DNA of 64,000 nt from Margaritifera margaritifera (Eukaryota; Mollusca; Bivalvia; Unionida; Margaritiferidae): NCBI GenBank assembly GCA_029931535.1, contig JAQPZY010001569.1, positions 1,769,001 through 1,833,000 on the forward strand, read 5' to 3'. Below the pieces are notes generated by a model. It made no database searches, was not told the origin of the DNA, and saw only the letters and a program-made list of their open reading frames with translations. A program made the translations under genes and the position numbers. Shown here piece by piece: positions 10,837 to 23,389 of the stretch (positions within the stretch are counted from its first letter, which is position 1; every line of letters starts with the position of its first letter).

Positions 10837-12858
10837 ACAAGAGTCCCTCGATGAGACTGATACTCTACTGGGCGAAAAGAATTTCCAGGAACTCAGGATA
10901 AGACCATTTCTTCATTTTAACTGCTGAGTGTTGAAACCATCTCTGATATTCTTCAGCGATAAGAAGATTTTCAAATTAGCTGCTGTGGTGGACATATTGG
11001 ATGTCAGATTGGCACCATTTTCATTTAGGACAAAGTAGACATCATTAGAAGTCTTTTGGTGAAAACCACATGTCATAATGATCATCCATTCAGCAGGAAT
11101 GGTGACAACAACTTTTTTAAGACAGTCGTCGTAGCAGCCATATTGGATGTATGACTGGCACCATTTTCATTTAGGACCAACTAGTTATCATAAGAAGTCT
11201 GTTGGTGAAAACCCCATGTTGATATAGCCATTCATTTGCGAGGAGTAGAGATAACAATATTTTCAAGACAACCATAATGGTGGCTATATTGAGGGTTAGT
11301 CATTTTCATTTAGGACCAACTAGACATCATAAAATCTCTTCTGCTGAAAACCACATGTCAAAATGACTTTCCATTTAAGAGGAGATCGCAACATATTGGA
11401 CGTCAGGTCAGAACCATTTTAATTTAGAATCAGCAAAACGTTATAAGAAGTCTTTTAGTGAAAATTCCATGTTGATATGACCATTCATTCAGAAGAAGTA
11501 CTGATAACAAGATTTTCAAGCTGGCCACTGTGGCAGCCAAATTAAACATCAGAGCGGCACTATTTTCATTTAGGACTAACTAGACATCATAAGAAGTCTT
11601 CTGGTGACAACCCCATCTCAATATGACTTTCTGTTCAGGAGGAGTAGCAATAACAAGATGGCTGCTGTGGCGGCCATATTGGACGTCAGATCGGCACCAT
11701 TTTCATTTAAGATCAACTAGACATCATAAAAAGTCTTTCAGTGAAAACCTCATGTTGATGCGACCATCCATTCGTGAGGAGAAACGATAACAATAACAAG
11801 ATTGCTGATGTGGCGGCCATATTGGACGGAAGAAGTCTTTTAGTGAAAACATCATGTTGATACGACCATCCATCCAGGAGGAGTAGCGATAACAAGATTT
11901 TCAAGATGGCAGCTGTGTGGCGACCATATTGGACGGAAGATCGGCACCGTTTTCATTTGAGACCAACTGGACATCATAAGAAGTCTTTTGGTGAAAACCC
12001 CACGTTAATATAACTTTCTGTTCAGGAGGAGTTGCGATAACAAGATTTTCAAGAAGGCTGCCGTGTTCGCCATATTGGACGTCAGATCGGCACCATTTTT
12101 ATTTAGGATCAACTAGACATCATAAGAAGTCTTTTAGCGAAACCCGCATATTGATATGACTATCCAAGTAGGAAGAGTGACAATAACAAGATTTTCAAGA
12201 TGGTCGCTGTGACGGCCATATTGAACATCGGATCTGCACTATTTTCATTTAGGACCAATTAAACACCATAAGAAGTCTGGTAGTGAAAACCCCATGTTGA
12301 TATGACCATCCATTCAGAAGGAGTAGCGATAACAATATTTTCAAGATGGCTGCCGTGGCGGTTATATTGGACGTCAGATCGGCACCATTTCCATTTAGGA
12401 CCAACTCGATATCATTAAGTCTTTCAGTGAAAACCCATGTTGGTATGACCATACATTCAGGAGGAGTAGCGGTAACAAGATTTCAAGATGGCTGCCGTGT
12501 CGGTTATATTGGACGTCAGATCGGCACAATTTCCATTTAGGACCAACTCGACAGTATTAAGTCTTTCAATGAAAACCCCATGTTGGTATGACCATATATT
12601 CAGGATGAGTAGCGGTAACAAGATTTTCAAGATGGCCGCTGTGGTGGCCATATTGGATGTCCAAGCAGCACCTATTTTATTTAGGACCAACTAGACCATG
12701 GGATGAATTTGTGTATAAAGTTTCACGGCAATCCTCGAAGTAGTTTGGGAGGAGTGGCGATAACAAACTTGTGCTAACGGACGGACGGACTGACAACAGA
12801 CGACGGACGGACGAAGGACCATCCCATAGCTCTTCTGGTCTATGACAAGTCGAGCTAT
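10837..12858 (+). mobile_element. Satellite-bearing dispersed element, copy 1 (~147 bp units)
   Basis: Starts near ACAAGAGTCCCTCGA, followed by CTCTACTGGGC and AAGAATTTCCAGGAA. It then holds about a dozen units of roughly 147 bp with TTTTCATTTAGGACCAACT, AGAAGTCTTTTAGTGAAAA, CCCATGTTGATATGACCATC, GTAGCGATAACAAGATTTTC and GGCGGCCATATTGGA. The 3' end has a GACGGACGGAC stretch and a CATCCCATAGCTC / TCGAGCTATAA terminus. Copy 2 at 44033-45967 has the same start, unit and end, so the array travels as part of a defined element. Many short frames of about 60-75 codons in it are periodic translations of the satellite, not genes. Confidence 0.8.
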
Positions 12859-13734
12859 AATTAAAAAATATATAAAAAAAATGATTTCCGCAAAATGACT
12901 CGAGTTCTGTGTCATTTACCTCAAAGAAATTGTGTGGATGGCTTGAATCTGATATAAGGAAGGCACATTGATTCCAGATTTAAAAAGTCAAATTTCAATG
13001 TCACAATGACTCCAAGAAAAGTCACTTTTATGCGACATACCTAGTCCAAAGTTTATTAGCAGCTTGCGTTTTTTGCAACCTTTTTAGCTGATTTGCATAC
13101 GAGACAAGGAGGAAAACCATCCTCCTCTGCTGTTATTTTTCCAACACCCCTCAACACTTTCCCTTCTATGCTAGTACTTCTCCAAACCCTACTACTACAA
13201 CATTATAACCTTGTTTGATTGGTACTATGCACTATTCTTAATGAGTTGTAGTTTTAGAACCTGAAGCCAACGGCTAACGGTTTTAAAGAAACAACTCGGT
13301 AAATAATACATGGTACCTCTCAAACAAGGTTCTACTATTTTTTTATACTAGTAAATCACGAAACTCAAAATCACAAATCATCGCAGGGAAAATGCAAATA
13401 TTGCCGCTAACACCACGACACTTATAAGTCTAGCACATACTATGACGTAACTGTCAAAATGCCCTCTGACGTCATCGACGAATGAAATAACTTGTTTCAT
13501 GTAGTATTGCTAGGCAACGTCGCTTTGCGATAGTGGCATGGTGCATGACTTAAACGGATACTGTATTTTTCAATACCCGGGTATCCAACTAATGACATAA
13601 TGTTTTACACAAAAGTATAAAAATATTATTTACCACATGGCTGGGGTATAATGTTAAGTTTACGGTACTCTTGTTTCCAAAGTACCAATAGTATTCCTGC
13701 TCACAGATCTGTTTCTTATGTATTTAAAGTAGCA
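12859..13734. other. Intergenic, nothing recognised
   Basis: No repeat or gene recognised. TGACGTCA-like palindromic spots near 13470 are single occurrences. Confidence 0.5.
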
Positions 13735-14115
13735 AAAATTACAAACGCTATTCAACTAGATACAAAATCTGGCTGACCATACACACGTATAAATGCCAAA
13801 CGCTATTCGACTAGATGAAAATCAGGCTGACTACACACACGTATAAATGCCAAACGCTATTCGACTAGATAAAAATCTGGCTGACCACACACACGTATAA
13901 ATGCCAAACACTATTCGACTAGATGAAAATCAGGCTGATAAATGCCAAACTCTATTCGACTAGATAAGAATCAGGCTGGCCACTAGATAAAAATCAGACT
14001 GACCACACACTACAAATGCCAAACGCTATTCGACTAAATAAAAATCAGGCTGACAACACACTATAAATTCCAAACGCTATTCGATTGGATACAAATCAGG
14101 CTGACAACACTCACG
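13735..14115 (+). repeat. Minisatellite, ~57 bp unit, ~7 copies
   Basis: Units contain AAATGCCAAACGCTATTCGA, CTAGATAAAAATC and GGCTGACCACACAC. Two units are internally truncated. Confidence 0.9.
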
Positions 14116-14574
14116 TATTTTTAATTATGGTACGTAATCTTCGTCAAAGGTGCGGTTACTCGGACGGATATTCCTGAAAATTAATTTGTTAAACTTAGAA
14201 TCCCTCGAATTTTTACATCTACAGCTTGTTCTACTTCAAATTTCCTCAGGCAACTGACAACGAAGAAAACTGAAGGATGTACAGAAAAAACATCGTAAGA
14301 AATATATTTAAGTAGATTTGTTGTGGTAATGCTACTGACTTATCATTTCGAGTTGATAACCGATTGTCGTCCGTAAATGCGGACAAAACCAAAGATTTTC
14401 GTCATGTCTGGATCATCGCTAAGCCATAAATGTGTTTCCAGAATACGTTGACGGGACAATGAACAAATAAACTATCAGCACATACCTGACTTACTAAAAA
14501 AAATTCCTTACGTACTTTCTAACTTAAAATTTTAGAGATCATTCAATAAATGCAAACGCCAGATTTGTTTGTGA
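14116..14574. other. Intergenic, nothing recognised
   Basis: No repeat, RNA gene or coding signal seen. Confidence 0.5.
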
Positions 14575-14582
14575 CAATACAC

Positions 14583-14862
14583 CAGTGGCAGCGCGACGGA
14601 GGGGGGGGGGAGGTCGGGGGGGGGGGGCAATTGCCCCATGGTGCTGGACGAAAGGGGGCGCCTTTGGGAGCTTTTGCTTTTTTTAGCTGTAACCGGGGCG
14701 TGGATTGGAGAGGGGGGGGGTGGAGGTTGGCAACTGACATAAAAACTGTTCTCTGTGGCAACGTTGGGGCGCCACTAAAGAACATTGCCCTCGGGCGCCT
14801 CGGTAGGGGCACCACTAAAGAACATTGCCCCCAGGCGCCTCGACACCATCGCGCCGCCACTG
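14583..14862. mobile_element. hAT-like miniature inverted-repeat element (280 bp)
   Basis: Left end CAGTGGCAGCGCGACGG and right end CCATCGCGCCGCCACTG are inverted repeats with the CAGTG start typical of hAT elements. It is flanked by 8 bp near-direct repeats, CAATACAC at 14575-14582 and CAACACAC at 14863-14870 (one mismatch), as expected of hAT insertion. The interior is G-rich with GGCGCC motifs and has no transposase; long open frames on both strands are low-complexity artefacts. Confidence 0.85.
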
Positions 14863-14870
14863 CAACACAC

Positions 14871-15990
14871 CATAAACGACGTACTCACGCCAATCACCAC
14901 AAGGGTTATATGCGTACTTCTTCCCTGTACGTGTTACAGTCCGCTAGCCTGTGTGACAGTCCGTTTTAGTTCTCGAGAATGATGGCCTGTGGACTTGCGA
15001 AAATTTCGCACAGCGCCCTCTGCTTTACCCCTCAAATTCAATGGGCTAATTTCATGTTCGATAACTCTGATCAAGTTGTCCCGAAATAGACTGCATCCTT
15101 GCCTCGTTTTGCATTAGGTCAACGTCATGTGTAAATTGGTTATTAGTAGGATTTTTATCATCACGGAAAACACCTCGCATGTCCCCATCGTCGATATCAC
15201 CACAGTCTCAATAGGGTGCCATTAATTAATGATAATCTATTTTCGACAGATTATCGGGGGAGGAATAAAAAAAATATATATATATATATATTGGCAAAGC
15301 AAACATATATCGACGACTGTATCAAGGCTAACAATCCCCCTATATGGTTATATTCATCAAGCAACGATGCCTTTATCACAGACAGGGCAATTTGTTGGGT
15401 CAAACCGATACACAGCAATATACAAGAAATATAATTCCTGTCGAGTATCACTTGTCATTCCTTCTCAGAGAAAGATCTAATACTTTATTCGCGACGTACC
15501 ATAATATAAAACAAACGTGATTCTCTCTCACTCTCTCTCTCTCATAAAGTTAAACCTTTTTTGGTCACATTCTGCATATATTCATATTATTCATACTCCG
15601 GTGACTGTGCGTGTAGGTTTTTTTTTTGTTTTTTTGTTTTTTTTTTGTTTTTTTTTTTATTGGCCAAGATGGATTGAACCCCGCGCATTTAGGTCTTACA
15701 AAAACAATGATGAATACATTTTGTTACTCATGCAGAATACTTTAATGATTTTTTTTATATTTTTTATTTCTTAAAAAAAAAAGCATTTACCTGCCAAGAG
15801 TAATAAAAGTAAACATCAATCAAAAGCACCTTTCAATGACATTCTGGAGTCGTGTGTATGTATTATATAAGTAATCATGCGATGTAGTGTGTATGTTTCG
15901 TTTTGGTTTACGATCTACCTATCAAATATCCGAGCTCTATTGCTGACAGGAAATACTTCGATAATTGTACCCTTACGAACGCTTTCACGG
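14871..15990. other. Intergenic with short simple runs
   Basis: Contains a short (TA)n run at about 15270-15290, a short TC run at about 15525-15543 and a T-rich stretch at 15618-15660. No gene recognised. Confidence 0.5.
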
Positions 15991-15994
15991 GGAT

Positions 15995-16090
15995 TACGTA
16001 CAACTTGCTGGTTCTTTGAGACGGGGAATACTGACAACGTGCTGGTTCTATGAGACGGGTGAAAACGTGCAACTTGCTGGTTCTATGGAT
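15995..16090 (+). repeat. Three-copy ~33 bp tandem repeat
   Basis: Units contain CTTGCTGGTTCTNTGAGACGG, repeated three times with small changes. Confidence 0.75.
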
Positions 16091-16874
16091 TTCAGATCTG
16101 AACATGAAAAAATTAACAAACGGTCTGCTATACAAAGGATGACAAATTTCTGAATGATACATAGATAAATAGATACATAGATAAGGACAGACAGAAAGAA
16201 AGAAGGAAAATCTTTATATTGATAAAATAGGAATGAAAACTCTCTTAAAGATATAAAGGCAGACGAAATGAATTGACCAACTTGAAAACAGGCTGGGTGT
16301 ATGTTGTGTGACCAGTCCTTCCACCAAAAATTAGGATGCTGTTGACTTGATGATGATGCTGGTGGGGTACGGATGTTCAAACATAGTCTCACTTCGAGGT
16401 GAATATAGACGTGCAGTGATTACTATACATGTTCTATAAATGAAGACGTACATGACTTGCTGTCCATAAATTGAGAACTGTATGGCATAATGGCATATAT
16501 CTCAAGCGTATCGCTGCTTTTTATAAATTTGGTAGTATTATTCAAACCAAACACAAAAAGCCATAGAAAATTAATTTACGCACCTGTGAAACGGAAAAGT
16601 ATTTAGTACGCTGACAAAGTTTGAATATAGCTATACATGTATATAGTTATGCAAAGTCTCAAACTTTCACCAATCATCAGAAAGTGTACCAGTTGAATGA
16701 AGTGTACATCCTTTGCTCTGGTGTGCGTGCGTGTGTGCATGGGTCACGTTAGTGTGTGCTTTAATTTAGTGTAAAGCAATTAGGAATCCTTACATTAATG
16801 ATAAAACGAATATTATTAGGACTGATCTTATTACACGTCTTGTCCACAGTAACTAGTAGTATCCAAAATGATGA

Positions 16875-16878
<4 letters not shown>
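16091..16878. other. Intergenic, part of the left duplicated region
   Basis: The stretch at about 16505-16610 (TATCGCTGCTTTTTATAAA, AAAGCCATAGAAAATTA, CCTGTGAAACGGAAAAGT) matches 28565-28670 in the same orientation. This suggests that the 18.6/28.9 kb duplication once extended this far left. Confidence 0.55.

Positions 16879-16942
<64 letters not shown>
16879..16942. repeat. (GA)n microsatellite
   Basis: Uninterrupted GA run of about 64 bases. Confidence 0.97.
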
Positions 16943-16945
<3 letters not shown>

Positions 16946-18603
16946 TTGAATTGTATGCAGTCTGATTAAAATCGAGACCTCCGATGTAACGGAGGTCAGA
17001 CAGACACCGATAACCGATACGCGGTAATGTTCTGATGATTTTTTTTTATTCACAAACCAAATTACAACTTTCACATTTATGAAAGTGAAAAACGTAATTC
17101 GGAACATCACGTTTCCAAAAAAAAAAAAAAAAAAAATCTTGTATAAATATGTTTCTGTCCACCTCTTAAAAGCAAAAAGGAATATTTTCAGCACTACATT
17201 CTTTATTTACTTATTTCATTTACATGCATACAATAATTGGCTACGAATGCATCTGAGATGCCTAATTATATATAAAAAATATGTTCAACATGGATCCTCC
17301 ACTCCCTTTGCTGTTGAAGACATCACTACAATGAGTTCCTTATATATTTCTTCATTTTTCAACACTTTTTATGAAATCCATTGCACTAATTATAAGTTCA
17401 TATGCATAAAGACTATCTTGCATATATTAGGCACTAACTGGGACACAACATAACAAAAACATCTGAATGAAATTACTGAAATTGTAAATGCAACTGACCT
17501 TTCCAGAACCGGCCAAATCCACACCTGTTTGCTTGGTCGTCCTACACAAGAGCCAAGAGGCTGAACTCGATAAACATTTTATTTTATATTATACCTCCAT
17601 CTACCCCACTAGATCAAAGGACTTCTTTTTTTTTTCCAATGTGCTGGAAGATGAGTATTTCTTTGTATTAGAATGACAATGTTATTTGATGCTAAGAAAC
17701 TCTTTTTCTTTGGAGAGGTCTGACTATGTTGAAATTTATTAAATTACTAAATTCCTCGAAATCAGCCGAAGTTAGAAATATGGGAAATTATATCCATAGA
17801 GCACTAATTGAACATAATAATATGATGAATGCTACCTAAAATGACAAAAAAACTACAGGATTTTCATCATTTTCTACATGAAATTGTAAAATGTATATGT
17901 ATTAACTTGGTGATGGACAAGCGGCTAAATGCAAAGAAAGATCATGATCATTAATAATGCTGCTTTGTATTGTGTGCAAGTCACATTCTGCAGTGGTTAG
18001 CAAATCTCCAGGAACAATCTGAGAAACAAAATGTATGATTCTTTTAGGGACATGCAAGAACAGATGATTGGATCAATTAGTGTAGTGACACCTATTACAG
18101 CTAAATATTCTCCTTTTATCTTTAAATCACTATTCCATATTTTATAACAGTGCGAAACACGGTGATCACAGATTATTCGAAAATAATCTAAACAAGGAAA
18201 TAATAAAGAAAACAAAAAGAAATATAACAAAAGTGAAAGAAAACTATATGTAACATAGACACTATTTTTTACATGCTATCTTAGTCAGGTTCGACAATAA
18301 CTTTCTGATGAATCAATTAAAGAATAGGTCACTTACAGATACCAGATAAATTAATATATTTTGCTGTTGATCATAATATATATCATTTTCGCGTATCTGC
18401 TACACTTAGAATCTTTGCAACCTAACAGATAGACAATACATATAATATCACGTATCATAACCCATACAAATATTAATATTTTTACGAACTAATATTTATC
18501 ACTAAAGAAAGAATGATTGATTTCTTTTATAAAGTAAATCATAAATATATCACAAATATTTCATACTTTAAACATCTTTTTATCCTCACGATCTTTTTAA
18601 TTA
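16943..18603. other. Intergenic, nothing recognised
   Basis: AT-rich. Open frames at 16853-17453 include the GA run or a poly(A) stretch and are not credible genes. Confidence 0.5.
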
Positions 18604-19225
18604 GTGGTCAGTGTGACATCAATTTTGTTGGGGTCAACTGCAAATATTCAAACATCATCAAACAAGTTACGTTTGGATATGATAAGTAAGCATTTTTGCG
18701 GGTATATTATACAATGTAAATCTCTCTCTCTCTCTCCACAAACTGTAAACAGCTTCATACCGGTAATACTTCGAGGATGTAATATATACGATCAAATTAA
18801 TAATAACTGTACATATAGTTCTCAATAATAAAAAAAACCCCATCTCCATCAACATAAACACTTCCGTGTGAAATAGTACATGCCTGAACTTGTCAATCCA
18901 GCCAGTTTGATTATGTTCTATAGTAACTTAGTGATAGTAAGATCTCGACTACGACAAATTTAAGATAATAGTTTATTTGTAAGAACAAAAATTAGGACAC
19001 CATATGGAGATAAATCTTTTTTATTTTTTACGCTCTAGATATTTGTCACATGTCTCACCCAAACAAAAGAATAAGGAAACACATTTAGATAAATTTCTTG
19101 CATTGAGTTCACACTAATCGAAAACTTTCACACTCATAAGCGCACACTTGCATGCACATAAGCAAAACTTAATGCGCGTTTGCGTGTACGAACCAAGATC
19201 TTGCCAACCAACCTGGCAAAACAAT

Positions 19226-19650
19226 ACATCCATACATACATACCACATTAATCCATACATCCACCCATTCAAACCTACCTACTTACATGCATGCATGCAT
19301 ACCACATTAATCCATACATCCACCCATTCAAACCTACCTACTTACATGCATGCATGCATACCACATTAATCCATGCATCCACCCATTCAAACCTACCTAC
19401 TTACATGCATGCATACATACCACATTAATCCATACATCCACCCATTCAAACCTACCTACTTACATGCATGCATGCATACCACATTAATCCATACATCCAC
19501 CCATTCAAACCTACCTACTTACATGCATGCATGCATACTACATTAATCCATACATCCACCCATTCAAACCTACCTACTTACATGCATGCATGCATACCAC
19601 ATTAATCCATACATCCACCCATTCAAACCTACCTCCTTACATGCATGCAT
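19226..19650 (+). repeat. Minisatellite, ~59 bp unit, ~7 copies
   Basis: Unit: CCACATTAATCCATACATCC, ACCCATTCAAACCTACCTAC, TTACATGCATGCATGCATA. Copies are nearly identical, so the expansion is recent. At the matching point of the right duplicate (about 29525) there is only a short ACCATACATACGTG stretch, so the array arose after the duplication. Confidence 0.95.
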
Positions 19651-19844
19651 ACATTGTAGAATGGTTGATGAACAGGTAATAAGTACAATCCATCTTCATT
19701 AATATTCTCCGCAATTACATAATTTGAACGGAAATGGACGTTTGAAAAAAAAAACATTTGCTATCACGTCCATATTATTGCAAGTGCAAATATTGAATTG
19801 AAATGCTATATATGGAGTTCTATGTTTACACTCATTTTTGAATC

Positions 19845-19985
19845 TTCCGTATCTGAAAAGCCTCATATTAATATTGTTTTTCTATTGACTCTTCCATACC
19901 CGAAAACCCCCATATTAATATTGTATTTCTATTGAATTTTCCATACGTGAAAATCCTCATATTAATATTGTTTTTCTATTGAATC
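19845..19985 (+). repeat. Three-copy ~57 bp tandem repeat
   Basis: Units contain CATATTAATATTGTTTTTCTATTGA preceded by a CTTCCGTATCTGAAAA-like block; three imperfect copies. Confidence 0.8.
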
Positions 19986-20532
19986 GTTTACGAATAATTA
20001 CGTTTAAAAGAATGAACTTCACAATACTGGAGTAGGTATTTTACCTGCCCCTAATATGTATGCGGAAGTGACCTATCACCAGAACAAAGAAGTCGCTAAC
20101 GTAGAGATTACAGTGTAGGGAATTTGCGATAGGTTATGAAATTAGCAGTAATCCTGTTGACATTAAACAATTTTTACTTTAAATTGCTACACAATGAATA
20201 TACTTCTACATTAAAAGGCTGGTCTGGTCGACTAGTTCTAGAGTGACGTCACATATATCTGCAAACAGAGCCTTGATAAAGGGATGTAATGGGATCGTTA
20301 ATTTTGGACAATCTGACTCTTCGTTCATTTTAACAGTAAATTTATGAAACAGATTTGTAATCTGCACATAATGCTCAACAAAAATCATGAAAAATTTACA
20401 TTTAGAAGATTCTCGCCATTTTTAACCTTCAAAATATAGCACAAAAGTACATACATTGGAATATTTCAAGAAGGATTTGACTATATCTAGATAATCAAAG
20501 AATGGATCGTTTACTCAGAATTGATGTTTGTT

Positions 20533-20722
20533 GCTTTTTTGTTGGTCTTAACGGCATTTTGATCACATTATTGGCTATATCATGCTGAGGAAGCGGAAGC
20601 TAAGTGCCTTTCCCAAGGGCACACCAAGGCAGCCGACCCGGAATGGCCTGGCCGGGTATCGAACCCACTATCATTGGATTACGAGTCCGACGCTCTACCA
20701 ATTGAAACTACCGCGGCTCCCC
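20533..20722 (-). mobile_element. tRNA-derived SINE (tRNA-Thr-like head), copy 2
   Basis: On the minus strand it reads GGGGAGCCGCGG, an A-box-like TAGTTTCAATTGGTAGAGCG, an anticodon loop CTCGTAA with its stem still pairable, and a B box GGTTCGATACCC. A body follows with CGGCTGCC, GGCACTTAG and CATGATATAGCC, then a tail near TGCCGTTAAGACCAACAAAA. It is absent from the corresponding position of duplicate D1 right (near 30225), so it inserted after that duplication. Confidence 0.9.
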
Positions 20723-21290
20723 TTCAAAACTTAAGGCAAGTACACAGCTATTTGCAATTTTTTAAAATTTTAAATTTTATCCTCAGTTGGGTACAGTTAT
20801 AATTTGATAATATATCGTTCACAAAGTAAGAAATGCAAGCAGGGAACGAGTAAAAGGATGTATAGTGTACGTCAGTGGGAGAAAAAGATTCATTAACATC
20901 AAACGCCAATTGTGTTGAATAATTTGAAAAATCGAAGGACAGTTTTGAAAATTCGCTTAATGAAATACATCACATGGACTTGAATTCTTGCAATTACCTG
21001 TAGTTGAAATATTAAATTGTAATGGGTCGTCATCAGCTCTGAGTTTTCCAATGTCAAGTAGTTCATAGTACCTTAGTTATTTTTATAAACATCTTGACAC
21101 AAACCCTCGCTATTACATGTATTTCACCTAGACTATCTCCTAGTCTCCTCCTCTGTCTCCCCCTGCTATTCCTACTTCTTAAACTTTCATTCCTACATGT
21201 AAGTCATGATGCTTTAGAACATTGTTCCTATGTTACCCCTTGCTGCAGATAGGTACGAGTAGGAGAAAAAGAAAATGTCACATTTCGATT

Positions 21291-21370
21291 AATGGTCACG
21301 TCGCATAGGTGGCAGATTTAATTTGCATCGTTGATTCTCGAGGGGAGCTGAAGCACTCTATGAGAGAGAA
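21291..21370. other. Right margin of duplication D1 left
   Basis: Similarity to the right copy fades here. Confidence 0.4.
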
Positions 21371-21381
21371 GTGTGTCTGTC

Positions 21382-21422
<41 letters not shown>

Positions 21423-21440
21423 TGGCGGGGGGGGGGGTCG
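21371..21440. repeat. (TG)n microsatellite followed by poly(G)
   Basis: A TCTG/TG run to about 21420, then an uninterrupted G stretch at about 21428-21437. Confidence 0.93.
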
Positions 21441-21602
21441 CTTGCTGACCGGCATCACTAGCTGCACTTACGCGAGTCGAATTTAAGTCCAGCTTATCTA
21501 GACAGATATTTTTGATTCAGAATAGAAAACAAACCGAAACCATCTACTACTACTACTATCACTTTTTTTCTTCATCTACCTCTTCTTCTCAAAATCGTCT
21601 TC

Positions 21603-21659
21603 AGCAATATATTATTATTATTATTATTAGTATTAGTATTAGTATTATTAGTATTGTTA

Positions 21660-21696
<37 letters not shown>

Positions 21697-21700
21697 TGTT
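21603..21700. repeat. (ATT)n microsatellite with AGT variants
   Basis: Trinucleotide ATT repeat with interspersed ATTAGT units. Confidence 0.93.
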
Positions 21701-21859
21701 GTTCTTGTTGTTGGACTGTGTTTATTATTGAAAGATGCATCCTTAGGAAAAGATAATAATTTTGTAAACTGATTGAAATAGTAAACAAGAACACCGGGGA
21801 ACCTGTGACGACTTAAGTCAAACGTTTGAGCGATTATGTCGCAGAATGATTTTTCTTTT

Positions 21860-22380
21860 ACTTTTATAATAATTCATCCAAAGTAAGAACAAAATCCACC
21901 AATGGGTTTAAGACATATAAGCCAATTTAAAAAAACTTTAACCACTAAATATGGCTGTGACGCTGATCCAAGGTCAGCGGAGCAAGCGTGTCGCAGAATG
22001 AATTGCCTCGGCTTCGTAATTATTCATTCCAAGTCTGAACAAAATCCATCGTGGGGTTTAGGAAATATAAGTAAATTCAGAAACTGTAACCATCAAATAT
22101 TACTGTGAAGCTGTTCCATCATTGGGTTTAGGAAATTTAAGCAAATTAAAAATCTGTAGCCAAAACCGTAACACATATTTTATAAGACAGTGACCTTGAC
22201 CCAAAGGTCAAAGCAGGTATTTCGCAGAATGAATTGGCTTAGTTTCGTTATGATTTCTGCCAAGTATGACGAGACTCAATCAAGGGGTTTAGGAAATATA
22301 TGTTAATGAAAATGTTTAAACCAAGTCCTTAAACTGTTGAAGAAGATGCCAGAAACATTACTGTTATGTCTCGCTTTCCA
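21860..22380 (+). repeat. Array of ~190 bp units (family R3), copy 2
   Basis: About three imperfect units with GGGTTTAGGAAATATAAG, CAGTGACCTTGACCC and TCGCAGAATGAATTG, ending near TCTCGCTTTCCACTTA. Same family and same terminal motif as 8100-9150. Confidence 0.75.
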
Positions 22381-22611
22381 CTTACGTGGTCTCAACAAAA
22401 ATCTTCAACTTAACAATACTGATCTAAAAATGAACCTTAAACAGCAATAAAGCTGCTGATTACAATTTCCTGCTTGGTAAAACTTTTCAGTCCTAAACTC
22501 TAGAAAAAATTAGAAATAAAAATAATTTTTACAAATGACATTTTAACCAAATCTGAAAAGCAAAATAAGGAAATGTTCCCTTTCAATCGCATTATTAGCG
22601 TCATCATCAAC

Positions 22612-22645
<34 letters not shown>

Positions 22646-22974
22646 CAACAACAACATATTGGCAAACAAATTCATACAGAAAGATAATGTTCCACGATTC
22701 AAAGTATAGTTTCCCGTCAAAACAATTGACAGAAGACTAAAAGTTGTATATATGTAACTTCTTATATTGTGGCATGCCCAAAAACTAATATTGGTCTTTA
22801 GGAAATATAATAGTATAGTGTTTTTCACGTACAGGTACAACCACTAACCAAAGACTACATTATTAAAAAAATATACAAAAAGGGGTATATCGATACTATT
22901 AAAGAAACAGTCTGATGCATACTACTCGAATATTACTGACCTATTTTGTTTTTTTGTTGGGGGGGGGGGGGTGC
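22381..22974. other. Intergenic with (TAA)n
   Basis: A TAA/CAA trinucleotide run lies at 22610-22654. Nothing else recognised; a G run occurs near 22961-22972. Confidence 0.6.
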
Positions 22975-23060
22975 AATTGTTTATATTTGCCTTTTACAAA
23001 CTTCACTTTTCATCGGCACAATATAGCCAGTATTGTGCTAACGTGCCGTTAAACCATAAT
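22975..23060 (+). repeat. 3' fragment of dispersed family R1
   Basis: Contains CACTTTTCATCGGCACAATA, TAGCCAGTATTGTGCTAACG and TGCCGTTAAACCA, matching the 3' end of the R1 copies at 1995-2260 and 34420-34600. Confidence 0.6.
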
Positions 23061-23189
23061 AGATACATACATAATAATACAATAATACATACCGCCAAAT
23101 TAAATACAATCGATAAAGCGTGGTAGAAATCGACAACTTTCTCAGATTGTGAACTCGACCTTTGTCGGTCTTACACAAAACCTGGATTA

Positions 23190-23216
23190 CTCCCCCCCCC
23201 CCCCCCCCCCCCCCCC
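23190..23216. repeat. Poly(C) run, ~26 bp
   Basis: Uninterrupted C tract. A second, shorter one lies near 23569-23583. Both are likely places for assembly length error. Confidence 0.9.
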
Positions 23217-23389
23217 AATTACCCCAAAGTTTTCTCAAACGTTATTCTGACCTCATCTGCCCTTAATCCTGGTTTATATCAACTGGCACACCATGATTAG
23301 TTTTCTCACTGACATTACATTTATGTCAGTCGGGTGAGTCACTGAAATTACTCTATCATCTTCATACTGATCAATTTAATCCTCATTAT

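Larger units (their letters stand above)
18604..21290 (+). repeat. Segmental duplication D1, left copy
   Basis: Matches 28927-30850 in the same orientation across many separated blocks: TACCGGTAATAC, TTTTACGCTCTAGATATT, CACACTCATAAG, GTTTGCGTGTACGAACCA, ATATATCGTT, ACATGGACTT, TTTTGACACAAACCCTCGCT. Divergence is substantial, so the event is old. This copy additionally contains a 59 bp minisatellite expansion (19226-19650) and a SINE (20533-20722) that the other copy lacks. Confidence 0.85.

Noticed and set aside
11713..12690. Family of short paralogous peptides
   Set aside because: The similar peptides are periodic translations of the ~147 bp satellite unit, on both strands.
14550..14969. 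139-codon open frame as a gene
   Set aside because: It spans a G-rich hAT-like miniature element; the peptide is a Gly/Arg low-complexity string, and an equally long frame exists on the other strand.
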